From the NCBI GenBank assembly GCA_026018925.1, contig JAKSZU010000012.1:28261814-28325813 (forward strand): 64,000 bases of DNA, given 5' to 3'. Below the pieces are notes generated by a model. It saw only the letters and a list, made by a program, of their open reading frames with translations, ran no database searches and was not told the origin of the DNA. A program made the position numbers and the translations under genes. This DNA is from Tupaia tana. Lineage: Eukaryota > Chordata > Mammalia > Scandentia > Tupaiidae. Below, in pieces: positions 1 to 11,520 of the stretch. The first letter of the stretch is position 1, and the number at the start of each line of letters is the position of its first letter.

Positions 1-586
1 TCCTCATCCAAACCTGCCTGATCCTAACATCTGAAGCCTGGGAGGCAACAGCTCATCTTTTACCTTCTTTTCTTTTATGAGTTACAAATTTGACTGTTTA
101 TTCCATAATTTATTTATTGGAACAAACAAAAGTTTACTGAGAATTTATTGTGATGCAGGCACTCCCCAATACAAGCATTATATATTAGCAAAAATTATTA
201 AATTAAAATTATTTTTAGAGAACATGTATACATATGACTATGTTATTAGGTATGTTAACATGAGAACACCCGTCCTCCATGGCCTTCCCAGCTCGATTTA
301 GTCAGGGTTCATGCCAAAGACTTCATTCTGATCTTTGAAAACATTTAAATTTCCCTCGTTGATCATGATCTTTCTCTTCATACTCATTCAATCATCTTAT
401 AGTAACTTTGATCAGATTATCTTACATCAAAGGGAAATGATTGCCTAAGAATCTGTGTCAAAAAAAGAAAAGAAAAAAAGCAACACTTTTGGCCAAATAT
501 GAACAACAGGAGAAACTTGAAGTGAGTGACTTTTGGTCCTACATAAGTATCATAAGTCAATTGATCTTAAAACTATCAGGAGCCTG
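1..586. other. Intergenic, no gene recognised
   Basis: This is AT-rich sequence at the left window edge. The open frames are short and unlike any protein I know. No repeat family is recognised before the SINE that starts at 587. Confidence 0.5.
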
Positions 587-861
587 GGACCAGCAGTTAG
601 CGTAATGGCTATGTCGCTGAACTCCCATGTTGTCGACCGCAGTATGAGTTCCAGACCCGGTGGCTAAAACTCACACCAGGTGTGTGTGCGTGCGTGCCCA
701 AGATCCCAAGAGGAGAATGGAGGAGAAGGGATTGCAGCGTGGCCATCCCCCTGGAGGAAGATCTCTCACTTTCTGTCTCTCTGTCTCTCTCTGTCTTTCT
801 GGCAAGCGCCCTGTAGCAAAAACTTCTAAAAAAACAAACAAACAAACAAACAAACAAAAAC
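587..861 (+). repeat. tRNA-derived SINE (young type)
   Basis: The head has pol III promoter boxes: an A-box-like TTAGCGTAATGG, then a B-box-like segment degraded to GAGTTCCAG. The body is about 170 bp with a C-run/G-run and CT-rich tract, followed by an A-rich (CAAA)n tail. A 14-bp target-site duplication with one mismatch (CTATCAGGAGCCTG / ..TCTG) lies at 573-586 and 862-875. Confidence 0.9.
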
Positions 862-875
862 CTATCAGGAGTCTG

Positions 876-1520
876 TATTTAAAAGTTTTTAGTCTTTTTC
901 TAAGTGGAACAATTTTTAGAAATATGATGGCAAAAGCAGTTCATTATAATAATAAGGTGTTAAGTTGTCTTGAGTCATGATACATTTTGCATAGAAAAAC
1001 ATGTCATGACTTTCCCAACAACCCAATAAATAACAAAACAATTTAGCTATTTCTATTGTACACAGTATTTTAAGATAAAAATCAGAATTATACTGACAGC
1101 ATCATGTCAGTACTATAAAATTTCATAAAATTTATAATTGTAAATACACTTATACCAATAACATATTTATGTAAATATAACCTTGAAGAAAGCTTAGTAA
1201 ATCAGTTGGCACTGCTCCTCATATAAATTGTTATATTACATAAGTCTCTACAAAATATGAGAAATACTTTTGAGGTTATTCAGGACCCAATTGGAAAACC
1301 TAAAAGTCAAATTTTAGGACAAAACTGTTTTATTTAGAATTTGATCTTGATGAAACATGTCAAATATATCAGAAAACTTAGTGAGGTTTTAACAGCTGTC
1401 ACTGTTCTATTTACACATACCAGTAAATGATAGAACTAACTTAAAAACCTAAATTTTAGACTTCTCATCATGTTAGAGTTCTCTTTTTCATTACCCTTGA
1501 TCTACCTAGTGTGTGCACAG
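876..1520 (+). other. 5' flank (intron 3' part) of OR-1
   Basis: The last ~140 bases can be aligned by eye with the flank upstream of OR-3 (about 23,500-23,634), including a shared stretch like TTTACACA..AGTAAAT. The segment ends in GTGCACAG at 1513-1520, a likely splice acceptor followed by ATTGAAGA, the same exon start seen in the other receptors. The promoter of OR-1 is not visible and probably lies left of the window. Confidence 0.6.
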
Positions 1521-1565
1521 ATTGAAGAACCACCACCCCTTGGACCTCGCAGCTGACTTCCGAGA

Positions 1566-2531
1566 ATGCTCCTTCCCCGGTCCTACATAAACATTTCCTT
1601 CTTCCAGCCACCTGCTTTCCTCCTGATTGGCATCCCAGGGCTTGAGGCTGTTCATGGCTGGATCTCCATCCCGTTCTCCTCCATGTACACTGTGGCCCTC
1701 ACTGGAAACTGCTTGATTCTCCTGGCTATCATGAGAACTCCCAGCCTGCACCAGCCCATGTACTACTTTCTGTCCATGCTGGCCCTCACTGATGTGAGCC
1801 TCACCTTGTCCACACTGCCCACCACCCTGGCTGTGCTCTGGTTTGACCATCAGTCTATTGGCTTCAACACCTGCCTAGTCCAGATGTTCTTCCTGCACAC
1901 CTTCTCTGTAGTAGAGTCCTCGGTGCTCCTGGCCATGTCATTTGACCGCTTTTTGGCCATTTCCAACCCACTGCGCTATGCAGCCATCCTCACAAATAAT
2001 GTCATCATCAGGATTGGGATAGTCATTCTGACTCGAGCCACTGTGTCCATCTTCCCTGTGCCGTTCTTGCTGAAGCGACTGAACTTTTGCCCAGACAAGA
2101 CCCTCTTGTCCCACTCCTTCTGTTTTCACCCTGATGTGATGAGGCGAGCCTGTGATGACATCACCATAAACATTCTCTATGGGCTCTATGTTGTAGCATC
2201 CACAGCAAGCATAGACTCCCTGCTCATCGCTCTGTCCTATGCTCTTATCCTGCACACAGTCTTGGGCCTGGCCTCCCCCAGAGAACGTGTCCGGGCTCTC
2301 AACACCTGTGTGTCTCATATCTTAGCTGTCCTGGTTTTCTACATGCCAGCCATAGGTATGTCCATCATCCACCGATTTGGGAAGCACCTGTCCCCCATTG
2401 TACATGCCCTGGTAGCCTATGTGTACTTGTTGGTTCCACCTGTGCTCAACCCCATCATCTACAGTGTCAAATCCAAGCCCATTAGGGAGGCCATGCTCAA
2501 GATATTGAGAAAAAAGGGGCAAGGCTCATGA
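1566..2531 (+). CDS. OR-1: class I odorant receptor, OR51 family (alpha type)
   Basis: This is a seven-transmembrane G-protein-coupled receptor of 321 aa, the usual OR length. It is expected in cilia of olfactory sensory neurons, signalling through G-olf and adenylyl cyclase. Visible motifs are an N-glycosylation site NIS (9-11), GN in TM1 (47-48), PMYYFL (64-69), C103 before TM3, MSFDRF (124-129, the OR MAYDRY motif), extracellular loop 2 cysteines at 175, 186 and 196, LNTCVSH at the start of TM6 (245-251), and PPVLNPIIY in TM7 (291-299). The long loop 2 and the sequence fit family 51 of the class I (fish-like) receptors. The start at 1566 is chosen because it aligns with the conserved Met of the four paralogs, and a splice acceptor lies 45 bp upstream. 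The frame is intact. TM5 carries the alpha-type VASTASIDSLL tract shared with OR-3. The ortholog name is unsure. Confidence 0.95.
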   Translation: MLLPRSYINISFFQPPAFLLIGIPGLEAVHGWISIPFSSMYTVALTGNCLILLAIMRTPSLHQPMYYFLSMLALTDVSLTLSTLPTTLAVLWFDHQSIGFNTCLVQMFFLHTFSVVESSVLLAMSFDRFLAISNPLRYAAILTNNVIIRIGIVILTRATVSIFPVPFLLKRLNFCPDKTLLSHSFCFHPDVMRRACDDITINILYGLYVVASTASIDSLLIALSYALILHTVLGLASPRERVRALNTCVSHILAVLVFYMPAIGMSIIHRFGKHLSPIVHALVAYVYLLVPPVLNPIIYSVKSKPIREAMLKILRKKGQGS

Positions 2532-2647
2532 AGTCAAAAAGAATGATAAGACATGGGGCAAAAACATGGCCAAACACTCCTGTATTATATTCAGGAAGTC
2601 CTTATTCAGAGCTTGACCCAGACGCTATCAAGAATATGGCATACAGA
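2532..2647 (+). other. 3' flank of OR-1, alpha-type
   Basis: This stretch aligns with the 3' flanks of OR-3 (from 24,656) and OR-4 (from 39,075) through a shared AACATGGCCAAA-like block. It marks the start of the downstream block present in three copies in this window. Confidence 0.6.
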
Positions 2648-2885
2648 AGGCATGCAATGGCAGAGTGGTAATGCAGCTGGATTCACATGAGAAAGGTCCT
2701 GGGTTCACATCTTGGCACCTCCCTAATCACACCAGATTGTGTGTGTTCGTGTGATCTGTTTCTGCTGAGACTGGATGTGACAACCCCACTGTGGGTGCCT
2801 TTTTCTCTCCCTGACTGTCCTTGTTTTTCTCTCTCACTCTGCTCCTCCAATATGATAAGTAAATAAACTTTTAAAAATATAATAT
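2648..2885 (+). repeat. Older tRNA-derived SINE, different subfamily
   Basis: A degraded head (GGCAGAGTGGTAATG, then GGTCCTGGGTTCACATC) is followed by a CT-rich body and an A-rich AAATAAAC tail. It differs from the main SINE family of the window in the body. Confidence 0.6.
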
Positions 2886-3929
2886 AAAAAGCAAATAATT
2901 ACACTCAGATTTTTGGGTATAGAACAGTCTGGGTCCTTCTAAACCCTCACTAATTTCAAATGTTATATTCAGTGTTTACTTACTTAAAAAAAAAATCCAG
3001 ACTCATCAGAAGATACATTTAAAAGGACCCCAAAGGGTGGTGTCTTCCATCCATTGGAGGGCAGATTAGTGTTAATGCAGTTATAGCAAGGTGTAAATAG
3101 ACCGTGGTTGTTAGACACAAAGTGCTATAAGAACTCAGAAGAGAATTTATTGACCAAAAAATGAGAAAAGATTCAGACAAGAAGGATTAAAGGTGAAGAA
3201 GAATGCCAGTCAGATGGGTGCATACTTAATGAAGGAAATTAATGTGAAAATAAAACGTGGAATATGAGATAATTTGGTGAGCTTATGGAAAAGGAAGCAG
3301 TCAGACACAGCTCAGAATAATTTGTGTGTATGAATTGAAGGGGGAAATCCTAGAAATAAGCTAGAAATGATAGATAATGGAGGGGTTTGTTGGGGTCTTT
3401 TAAATCTGATTGAAACTTTTGACATTCATCAAAGAATACAACATCAGAAATTTAAAATTCCTACTAAATATTCAAATTAGCCAAGAGAACAGAATGAGAA
3501 AAACTCAGAAAATGGAAAAGAATGCACTCACACATGCACAAAATGGCCTAGAATCTTTTAAAAAATGCAATGTTATCTCATCAAGGACAACAATTATATG
3601 TAAAACAGAAATGATAAAATAAAGAAAAGTAAATAAATGAATTTCTAATAATGCAATAGTACCAAAAAAAGTAAGAGATATTTTCATAAATTGAAATAAG
3701 GTAATTGAGCATAACAAATATTAGCATTAAGCAGTTATTATTAGAACAACTGTGGAAACTTGAATGTGTACTTATACAGTGACTATAACATTAGATTAAT
3801 ATAATATGTATAAGTTTGAAATGGTATTGTGCTTATGTGAAGGAATCTATTTTTAGAAGGTATAAGATTAATATTGTTTAAAACAGATTGTAATGTATAC
3901 GACTTACTTTCAATAAGCTGCTCCAAAAA

Positions 3930-3930
<1 letters not shown>

Positions 3931-3963
<33 letters not shown>
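3931..3963. repeat. (TG)n microsatellite
   Basis: An uninterrupted run of TG dinucleotides. It is absent at the aligned positions in the other two copies of the block. Confidence 0.9.
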
Positions 3964-3965
<2 letters not shown>

Positions 3966-4234
3966 ATGTGTGGGTATAAAAGGTGAGAGTGGAAGAGAAA
4001 ACTGGAAATATAAGAGGAAAGAATGTTAGCAATCAAAATAATGAGAATACAAGCGTTCATTATAATAGTCTCCCAACTTTTCCATAGATTTGAAATTTAT
4101 AAAGCTAAGCAGGATGAATCAAGAAATACACATGTACACAAAGAAACATATGTGTGTGAGTATAATTTATATTAATATGTGTATGTGTGTGTGTATATAA
4201 TACCTATATAAAACATATAAATATATGTGCATAC

Positions 4235-4238
<4 letters not shown>

Positions 4239-4270
<32 letters not shown>
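4239..4270. repeat. (TG)n microsatellite
   Basis: A TG dinucleotide run that follows an AT-rich stretch with imperfect TATG repeats. Confidence 0.9.
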
Positions 4271-4272
<2 letters not shown>

Positions 4273-6137
4273 TTATAGGGGAAGTCTTCTGTATTTTAAG
4301 AGACACATGAGGTCTCTTAGATAATTACTGAATGCTTGAGATGGGTCTCAAGACTGAGCCTTGTCCCAAGCTTATCTGTTGGTGTTAAGAATAAAAAATT
4401 AGAATGAATAAAGTGAAATAGTCACAATTCTTCTTGACCAAAATGTGATTTACATTAAGCCTGGAACCGGAACTTTGCCCACACACACTCAAGTTCACTC
4501 AAGAGTGTCAACTATGACCCCTGACCACCCTTTCCTTTGTCACTTGAAGTGCCTAACACAATCTAAGTTTAGGTTATTTCTCTGTTCTAAATACTTAACT
4601 TGAGTACATAAAAGCTCACCTATTTAAAAAAAAATAAAAACTTTTTATAAAGAATGAAAGGAGACAGGGACAGAATATAGCATAAGGCCAGTGAATCTCA
4701 TAAGAAATGACCCTCTCTCAGAGTAGGTCTAGTACTCTACCCCAGGTTGCCTCCAGATGTAGGCCGCATATGGATGGACTCATAATTACATAGCCCTAGA
4801 GAATGAGTCAGCCAGCTTCCTCACTGCTATGGAACTTCACTCTTTTCTCCATCTTATCTGCAAGACTCTCGTCTTCCAGGACAAGATAAAATACCCTATC
4901 ATCTGTGTCTTGGTCCTTCATTTTCTTTGCCCTACTCCCATCGTAGCTTGTACTCACTTGCATTAAAGCACTTATTACATGCTCTTGGGAATACACTGTG
5001 TACTCATCATCTATTAGTTCTGCAAAGGCAGCACTGAAATCTGATTCACACTGATGTCATATTCCAATGCAGAATGATGGGCCCACAAAGGCTGCATGAA
5101 TGTTACTTCAATAAAATTATTTATGATTCATAAATCCTGAACAAACACTGTGAATTGTGAACAAAGTACAAACCACATTCCTAGAAATTACCTGCCATGG
5201 TTTTCTTTAGACGATATAGCCATTAACTGCTACAGAACAGTGAGTGTCCCTTCATCCACCATGGCACCTCCTTTCACATGAATGGCCTTTCACTATTACC
5301 TGAATGTATAATTTTACAGATTCTAATCTTTATAGAGCACTCTCTTCAGCCAGTCTACCAGGATTAATGACACTTTAAATCCACAGTCTTCTGTATGTGG
5401 CTACCCAGGAAGCCACTTTTCTTACTGGCAAGTTGAAACAATATTCATAAACCAATATTTGGACACATGAATGCTCATTTAAGATGCTTCTGAAATTTTA
5501 GTATCTGGGATTTCTTTATGATTTCAAAGTAATTCACATTTTCAAAATGAAATAAGCTCCCAAAGATAGAATAAGATAGCAAGGAAGAATTCCTAGATTA
5601 GAAGACACTGTGTATCTTCAAGGACAGAAAACCGACGAGATGGAAGAACTCCCAGAAAACACTTGCCCATGTTTATCTTTTCTTGTCTTCGGGCCCTTTT
5701 TTTCCCCATCTGTATCCTTAGGTTACTCATACTGGGTTGGACAGAATGAAGATTTCATCATGTTCATGATGAACAGACAGAGCATGTGGGACTGATTAAC
5801 CTGGGTGAACCCCTTGAAAACAAGGATAAAGGAGATAACATAGACAGTATGGACCCTGAGTCTCTGAAAGGCTGTTACTTGGAGGGATCAAAAATGTTCT
5901 ATATGACTGCAAGTAGATAAGCTGATATCAAGGAGGAACACAGCACAGGAAAAGATGGGAGTGCACAGTCAAATATAGGGAGTTGTGGTAGAATGATTGT
6001 GCCTCCCCAGGAGCTACATGTGATGATTCTAGCCATCCCCTCCAAGGTCAAAAGTTCACATAGCTCATTTGTTCTATAACTCTCCATCTTATCACAAACG
6101 CACCAAACATTCTCCATTTCCCAAAAAAATAGAAAGT

Positions 6138-6228
6138 GGAACCAACAGGTGGCGTAGTGGTTACCGTGCTGGACTCCCACATGGTCAACAGCAGTTCAAG
6201 TCTTATACCTACTGCCTTGAGAATCATG

Positions 6229-6267
<39 letters not shown>

Positions 6268-6410
6268 TGTCAAAGACCAAGGAGGAGAATGAAGATTAGG
6301 TGACTGTGGTGTGGTCATCTCCCTTAGGAAATGATTTTTCACTTTCCCTATCTCTGTCTCTTCCCGGCAAGCACACATGCCCTATGGCAAAAACCTTTTA
6401 AAAATGTAAA
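6138..6410 (+). repeat. tRNA-derived SINE (older) with internal (GT)n
   Basis: The head reads GGAACCAACAGGTGGCGTAG and the B-box region is CAGTTCAAGTC. Its TGTGCG-rich segment has expanded into a (GT)n run at about 6231-6264. It ends in an A-rich tail after CCTATGGCAAAAACC. Confidence 0.85.
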
Positions 6411-6460
6411 AAATTCAAAAAACACAGCACAAAATCACCTCTATGCCTGTGACCTGGGTA

Positions 6461-6583
6461 ACCCTGGGGAGAAGTAACTCACCAAGGAATTCAGCCATGG
6501 TATAAAGACAGTGCCTCATCTGAAAAGTCTTCCTGGGCTTCTTCAGGATGTGGAGAGCTGAAGAAGGCTGAAACAGTAGCAGG
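6461..6583 (+). promoter_or_regulatory. Putative promoter and noncoding exon 1 of OR-2
   Basis: An O/E (EBF)-type site ACCCTGGGGA (9 of 10 to TCCCNNGGGA) lies at 6461-6470, and TATAAAG at 6501-6507. A putative short exon of about 50 nt ends at 6583 with the donor CAGG|GTAAGT (GT at 6584-6585). The same order is conserved upstream of OR-3, OR-4 and OR-5. O/E sites and upstream noncoding exons are established features of mammalian odorant receptor genes. The start of transcription is inferred, not seen. The implied intron to the acceptor at 11,845 is about 5.3 kb. Confidence 0.65.
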
Positions 6584-6683
6584 GTAAGTAACTGAAGCCT
6601 GCACACAGTCCCTTCTACATGAGGTAGCAGTTGGAGGGCCTGGTCAGTGAATCTGAGAAACCCTCTCCTACACAACTTAAAAG

Positions 6684-7150
6684 AAGAACCAATGTGCTAG
6701 GGGATGAGCAAATGTCAAAGCAGGAAGGGAAATAGAAGGCTTGGACGTCCATGGGTCATAAGTCTATACCTCCCACATGAGAGAGAAAAGGTAAGAAGCC
6801 TATTGTCTTAAAAGGCAGGTTCCTCACTTTGGATAACTTTTCAGAAACCCAAACTGTGTGACCAGGCAGATTAGCTCCCCTAGCCTTCTCTAAGCAGAGC
6901 AATAATATGAAGATGTGCAATCCGGAGTGATTCAAATGTTTGCTTGTTAGCTCAGCTTTCTCTAGGAGATTACTTTCACATTCTTCTGGCTCAAAGAGTC
7001 TTTATAGAAAGGACTTGGCTTTGAAGTAAAGCAAAGGAAGAATAGTAAATGCATATTTTTGTTACCATGCAGTATGAGTTTTGGAAGCACACATAGGCAC
7101 AGATTAATAGAATTCTGAATGTTAAAGAATTGTTTAAATATCACCATATT
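6684..7150 (+). repeat. Alpha downstream block, copy 1 (after promoter module)
   Basis: No gene is visible. The part at about 6955-7030, with GATT..TTCTTCTGG and AAAGGACTTGGCTTTGA, recurs at about 33,670-33,740 and 46,370-46,430. Confidence 0.65.
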
Positions 7151-7420
7151 TATTTTTTAAGAGAGATTTTTGTTAAAGGGCACATGCACTCACTAAAGAA
7201 AGAAAGAGAGACAGAGAGACCAAAAATAAAGAAAAGAAAAACAAAAAATAACCCCCCAGGGAGAGATGGCCACACTGCAATCCCTCCTCCTTTATTCTGT
7301 CAAGATTTTGGGCACACGAACACATACACGCCTGTCATGAGTTTTAAGCTGCTGGGTCCAGGACTCTAATTGCAGTCTAATATGTGGAAGTCCAGTGATG
7401 CAAACATTACACCAACTGCC
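7151..7420 (-). repeat. tRNA-derived SINE (old), reverse
   Basis: Reading - strand, the head begins near 7420 (GCAGTTGGTGTAATG). The body and T-rich end run to 7151. It is strongly diverged. Confidence 0.75.
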
Positions 7421-7474
7421 AGTTTCCACATATTTTCTATTTTGTAGAGGAGAGCTGCATTTAGTAATAATAAT

Positions 7475-7482
7475 AAAAGAAA

Positions 7483-7571
<89 letters not shown>

Positions 7572-7680
7572 GGAAGGAAGGAAGGAAGGAAGGAAGGAAG
7601 GAAGGAAGGAAGGAAGGAAGGAAGGAAGGAAGGAAGGGAGAAAGAAAAAGGAAGGAAGAAAGAAAAGAAAGAAAGAAAAC
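7475..7680. repeat. Compound purine microsatellite (GAAA)n(GA)n(GAAG)n
   Basis: This is a 200-bp, almost pure purine strand. It holds AAAG repeats, then about 40 bp of GA repeats, then about 70 bp of GAAG repeats, then mixed A/G. Short frames across it on either strand are artefacts of the repeat. Confidence 0.95.
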
Positions 7681-7844
7681 TTTGCCCTGGAGATAATAGC
7701 AGAAAAAGAAAGCTTGTCTAATTTGCAGGATTAATACCAATAGATTTAACCTAATGCTCTCTGACAGCATGGGAATTAGGAAACATGGCAATCCAAGTCA
7801 ACGACTAAATGGGCATTTTATGAAACTAAAGAAATCAAAAAGAT

Positions 7845-8108
7845 GGGACCAGCAGTTGGCGTAATGGCTACGTCACTGGACTCCCATGCTATTGACCGTG
7901 GTTTGAGTCCCAGACTCAGTGGTTTAAACTCACACTGGGCACGTGTGCATGTGTGCCCAAGATCCCTAGAGGAGAATGGCGGAGAATGGATTGCGGTGTA
8001 GCCATCCCCCCTGGGGGGTGATTTCTCGCTTTCTATCTCTCTGTCTCTCTCTGTTTTTCTGGCGAGCACGTGTGCCCTATAGCAAAAACCTCTAAAAAAA
8101 GAAAGAAA
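7845..8108 (+). repeat. tRNA-derived SINE (young type)
   Basis: A full-length copy with the GGGACCAGCAGTTGGCGTAATGG head and the CCCCCCTGGGGGG palindrome. The target-site duplication GAAATCAAAAAG lies just before it and again at 8109-8120. Confidence 0.9.
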
Positions 8109-8120
8109 GAAATCAAAAAG

Positions 8121-10116
8121 AAAAATGCTCTTTAAACATGCAGAATTATTTCTCAATACCATATTCATAATATGTAAAAACTGATGAAAGATAATTATTT
8201 GGTTCATTTATGTAAGAGCTACTGCTTATATTTTGACAATTTACCTTAAAAGGTACCTTAAAAATGTATCCATTCACTTATCAGCTTCTTGAAATATTCA
8301 GCTCTACCTAGCATTTTAATCCCTCCACCTGAACCAAAAATATTTATCTATTACTCAGTGAAGGACACATCCTAAGATACCAGACACATGGTTTGTGAAT
8401 CTTATATGTGAGGCAAATCAATGGAGGATGAAAGAATAAGAACTGTGGTTTGATTTCAGAGAATGAAAGACCTCAGATTCCTGCAAGTTTAATGAGGAGC
8501 CCAAAATTTACCCTGTAATCTGATTTAAACCAACAATAACAAGAGGAACACTTCTTGTAATAACCCTGTGTAAACCCAAAGATGACTGACAGAGGTAACC
8601 ATAAATTCAATTAATCTGAAGAAACCATTGCTCTTTACTACATACAAATTATCTCGTATTAATTGTAAACATGGGCACCTAGGGGATACTGTAAATAGGA
8701 CAGGAATAGGTGATGAGTGAATTATAAAATTGACCAGTCATAATTTAATCATTTCTTCACTCGTGCATTCATTTACTTTTTGCAACAAATAATAAACGAA
8801 AGATAAAAGAGGACAGAGAATTTAAACTTCAAAATCAGAACAATGAAATTGATGTTTCTTTCAAATATGTGACTTGGAATACAGAATGGGAATACGTTAG
8901 CAAAGTAAAAGACATGTGGCTTTGTCTTTGAAGGACCCAATACATAACAAAGGAGAGTAAAAAGAAGATTTGGGGAGGAATAGGAAGAGATCTCATCTCT
9001 AGAGTCACAAATCACGCAGCCATGACATACTATAAGAGAATAGCTCTTCGGAGTAGTCTTATCTACCCACCCGCAACTGACAAATCTCCAGCATCTAGTG
9101 TTACCCATGGCCAATGCAGACAGTCTAAGAGCACTGAAAGTGTTTAAGCCAAATAGACTCAAATTTGAATTTGGATTTTCACTTCCAGATCCTACAAGAA
9201 TGCACTGAGCCTCTCCTTTCCAGCTTTATTTTTTTTAATTTATTTTTTTAAATATTATTGCTTTGCTTCATTTTTTTTGAAATGAGGCAATTCTTCCTAT
9301 CTTACTTAGGTATTTGGAGCAGAGAGATATTATATCAATTAATATATTGTATAATTAATATATTATGTAATTAATGTCTTAATTATATTAATGTATGAAA
9401 ATTTATTATATATTAATGTTGTATAATGTATGTGATAAAGACATTTATATATACTTAGTGTATTAATTATAATTATTATATTATGAATTTATTAATATTA
9501 TATTAATACACAAAAAGTGCTGAGTTAAATGTCTGGAAAACAGAGATAATCAATAATCAATAAATTACTAAGCTTATTTGCCCAGATCAGACATTGAAAT
9601 TAGCAGCATTAGTAAAACAGGTACAACTAAACGTTAAACCTGAATTTATGTATATTTGATAAACATTTTTAGTTGGCGTCTGTGGTATATGTAATTTTGA
9701 AAAAAAAATCTCAGAATCCATGGGCCTGTGGCCATGACTGTCCCAGTTAGGAAAGATGACAGTGCTCAACAATTTGCAGGGAGGCACATTCAAGGATTGA
9801 CCAAGAACTATGAACGGGAGTACTAACAGGATGAACAAAATGTTGGCTGCTTTTCTAAAACTGGGAAAAATGTTCAGTGAATGTCATCAAAAAATAATTT
9901 CTGGAAGAAAGTCTAGAGCCTGAAATGAAAAAGAATTCAGTGATCTACGCTGATATTCTCTGGGAAACTCATAGATAGACCCCATATATTGGAGTGTTCT
10001 CTGCAACCTTGAAAGAATCTATTGACACTTTGTGTACCCAAATTTTCTTAGTACCTATTTTCATTCTCAGCATGGGATTTTATTTTATCATTACTAGGCT
10101 TGATCAAAAGACATTG
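8121..10116 (+). repeat. Alpha downstream block, copy 1 (distal part)
   Basis: No gene is visible. Parts at about 8460-8540 and 9690-9900 recur at 35,240-35,300 / 47,285-47,340 and 35,918-36,150 / 48,100-48,300. In the 9690-9900 part the shared core is CTCAACAATTT.CAGGGAGG. The sequence between 9330 and 9520 is a low-complexity AT-rich tract rich in TTAATATA. Confidence 0.65.
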
Positions 10117-10345
10117 CCAGGGCCTGCATGGTATAGTCATTAAGTACTGTGCACTGGGAGCAGGATCCCATACAGCCAACCCCAGTTTGACCCCTGCAAC
10201 TTGAACAAGCTGAGTATACATCCATGCATGCCCAGCATCAAAAGGATTGCTGCCACACCGCACTCCACTAGGAGATACGTTCTCCATATCCTCTCATCTC
10301 TGGACACTACACCTATTCTCTGGCAATAAAAACATAAAATATATT
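10117..10345 (+). repeat. tRNA-derived SINE, separate older subfamily
   Basis: The head reads CATGGTATAGTCATTAAG, followed by a B-box-like CAGTTTGACCCCTG. The body ends in CTATTCTCTGGCAATAAAAAC. Confidence 0.6.
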
Positions 10346-10391
10346 TTCTTTTAATTTTTATTTTTTTTATTTATTTTTTTTTATTTTTATT

Positions 10392-10640
10392 TTTTTTTTG
10401 CCATAGGGTACATGCACTTGCAAAGAAAGATAACGACAGAGAGAGAGGGAGAGTGAGAAATAGCCCTCCAAGGGGATGGAACATCACAGTTCCATCACCT
10501 CCATTTCTCCTTAAGATAATTATAGGCATGCACGCATATGCACCCAACATGATTTTCAAGCCTTCAGGTCTGAAACTCGAACCCGCAGCCAACTATGTAG
10601 AATCCAGTGCCTTAAACTCAGTAACGTCTTTTGGCCCCAA
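10392..10640 (-). repeat. tRNA-derived SINE (old), reverse
   Basis: The T-rich left end is followed by GCCATAGGGTACATGCACTTGC, the reverse complement of the SINE 3' end. The head is near 10,640 at TTTTGGCCCC. Confidence 0.75.
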
Positions 10641-10675
10641 ATAACTGTTTTTGGAAAGGCATTTTCAGGATTTGG

Positions 10676-10951
10676 GGACCAGTAGTTAGCGTAATGGCTA
10701 TGTCGTTGGACTCCCATGTAGTTTACCACAGTTTGAGTCCTGGAATCGAGGACTTAAACTCATGCCGGGCACATGTGCGTGCGTGTCCAAGATCCCAAGA
10801 GGAGAATGGAGGAGAGGGGATTGTGGTGTGACCATCCCCCCTGGGGGATGATTTCTCACTTTATGTCTCTCTGTCTCTCTGTCTTTCTGGCAAGCATACA
10901 CACCCTATAGCAAAAACCTCTCCAGAAAAAAATAAAAATAAAAGAAAGACA
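10676..10951 (+). repeat. tRNA-derived SINE (young type)
   Basis: A full-length copy beginning GGACCAGTAGTTAGCGTAA. The target-site duplication is ATTTTCAGGATTT-like on the left and AATTTCAGGATTT on the right (10,952-10,964). Confidence 0.9.
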
Positions 10952-10964
10952 ATTTCAGGATTTT

Positions 10965-11255
10965 GTACTCAATCCCTCCTCCAAACTTAGTACACAAAAA
11001 GATTCTATTTTAATTCTTTGTTCCTGAAGAAGCTGTAGATTTCAATTCCTTGGATGGATTAAGAAATTTACTTCCTTTCAGTTAGTTCAAATATATTTCT
11101 TTGACTCTCAGGTAAGTGAGATACTCTAATGAGATAATTAATGTGAAACGGCCTAGTATATTGCAAAATGCAGTACCACTTGAAGAATAAAAAACAGGAT
11201 GAAGACCATGATGATGATAATGATGAGATTTAGTGTGTTTCACATTTTAAAGAAC
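10965..11255 (+). repeat. Alpha block end / 5' flank of OR-2
   Basis: Roughly 11,070-11,250 aligns with 36,715-36,940 and 48,310-48,580, where the shared features are the CTCCTTTCA-like, TTAATGTGAAA and GATGATGATAATGA motifs. No gene is seen. Confidence 0.6.
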
Positions 11256-11520
11256 TTTTTTTTTTTTTTTGGAGAGGTGTTTTTGCTATAGGGTGCATGT
11301 GCTTGCCAGAAAGACAGAGAGAGACAGAGACAGAAAGCAAGAAATCATGCCCCAGGGGGATAGCCATGCAACAATCCTTTCTCCTCCATTCTCCTTTCAG
11401 GATCCTGGGCACAGACGCACACACACCCAGCATGAGTTTACACCACCAGGTCTAGGCCTCGAACTACAGTCAACAACTTGGGAGTCCAGCGATGTAGCCA
11501 TTACACCATCTGCTGGTCCC
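11256..11520 (-). repeat. tRNA-derived SINE (young type), reverse
   Basis: A full-length copy with a poly-T left end and the head at GCTGGTCCC (11,520). The target-site duplication is ATTTTAAAGAA on both sides. Confidence 0.9.

Larger units (their letters stand above)
2886..6137 (+). repeat. Alpha downstream block, copy 1 (first part)
   Basis: This noncoding sequence is repeated co-linearly downstream of OR-3 and OR-4. Anchor blocks seen by eye are 3290-3400 (also 25,550-25,650 and 39,590-39,690), 3530-3620 (29,190-29,300; 42,850-42,970), 3720-4080 (30,395-30,735; 43,090-43,760), 4270-4620 (30,870-31,290; 43,900-44,310) and 5830-6070 (32,330-32,960; 45,420-45,740). The 4480-4600 part resembles an L2 3' end. 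No gene is seen. Confidence 0.75.

Noticed and set aside
587-660. Functional tRNA gene at the SINE head
   Set aside because: The acceptor stem does not pair, and the sequence continues into SINE body and A-rich tail with target-site duplications.
1506-1850. Open frames on the - strand opposite each receptor (also 12,264-12,896, 23,645-24,013, 38,478-38,858, 49,432-49,839)
   Set aside because: They are antisense to conserved receptor exons and recur in all paralogs because the + strand is conserved. The sense frames carry all the family motifs.
7366-7791. Frames of 108-141 codons across the purine tract
   Set aside because: They only translate the microsatellite (poly-Glu/Lys/Arg or Ser/Leu/Phe).
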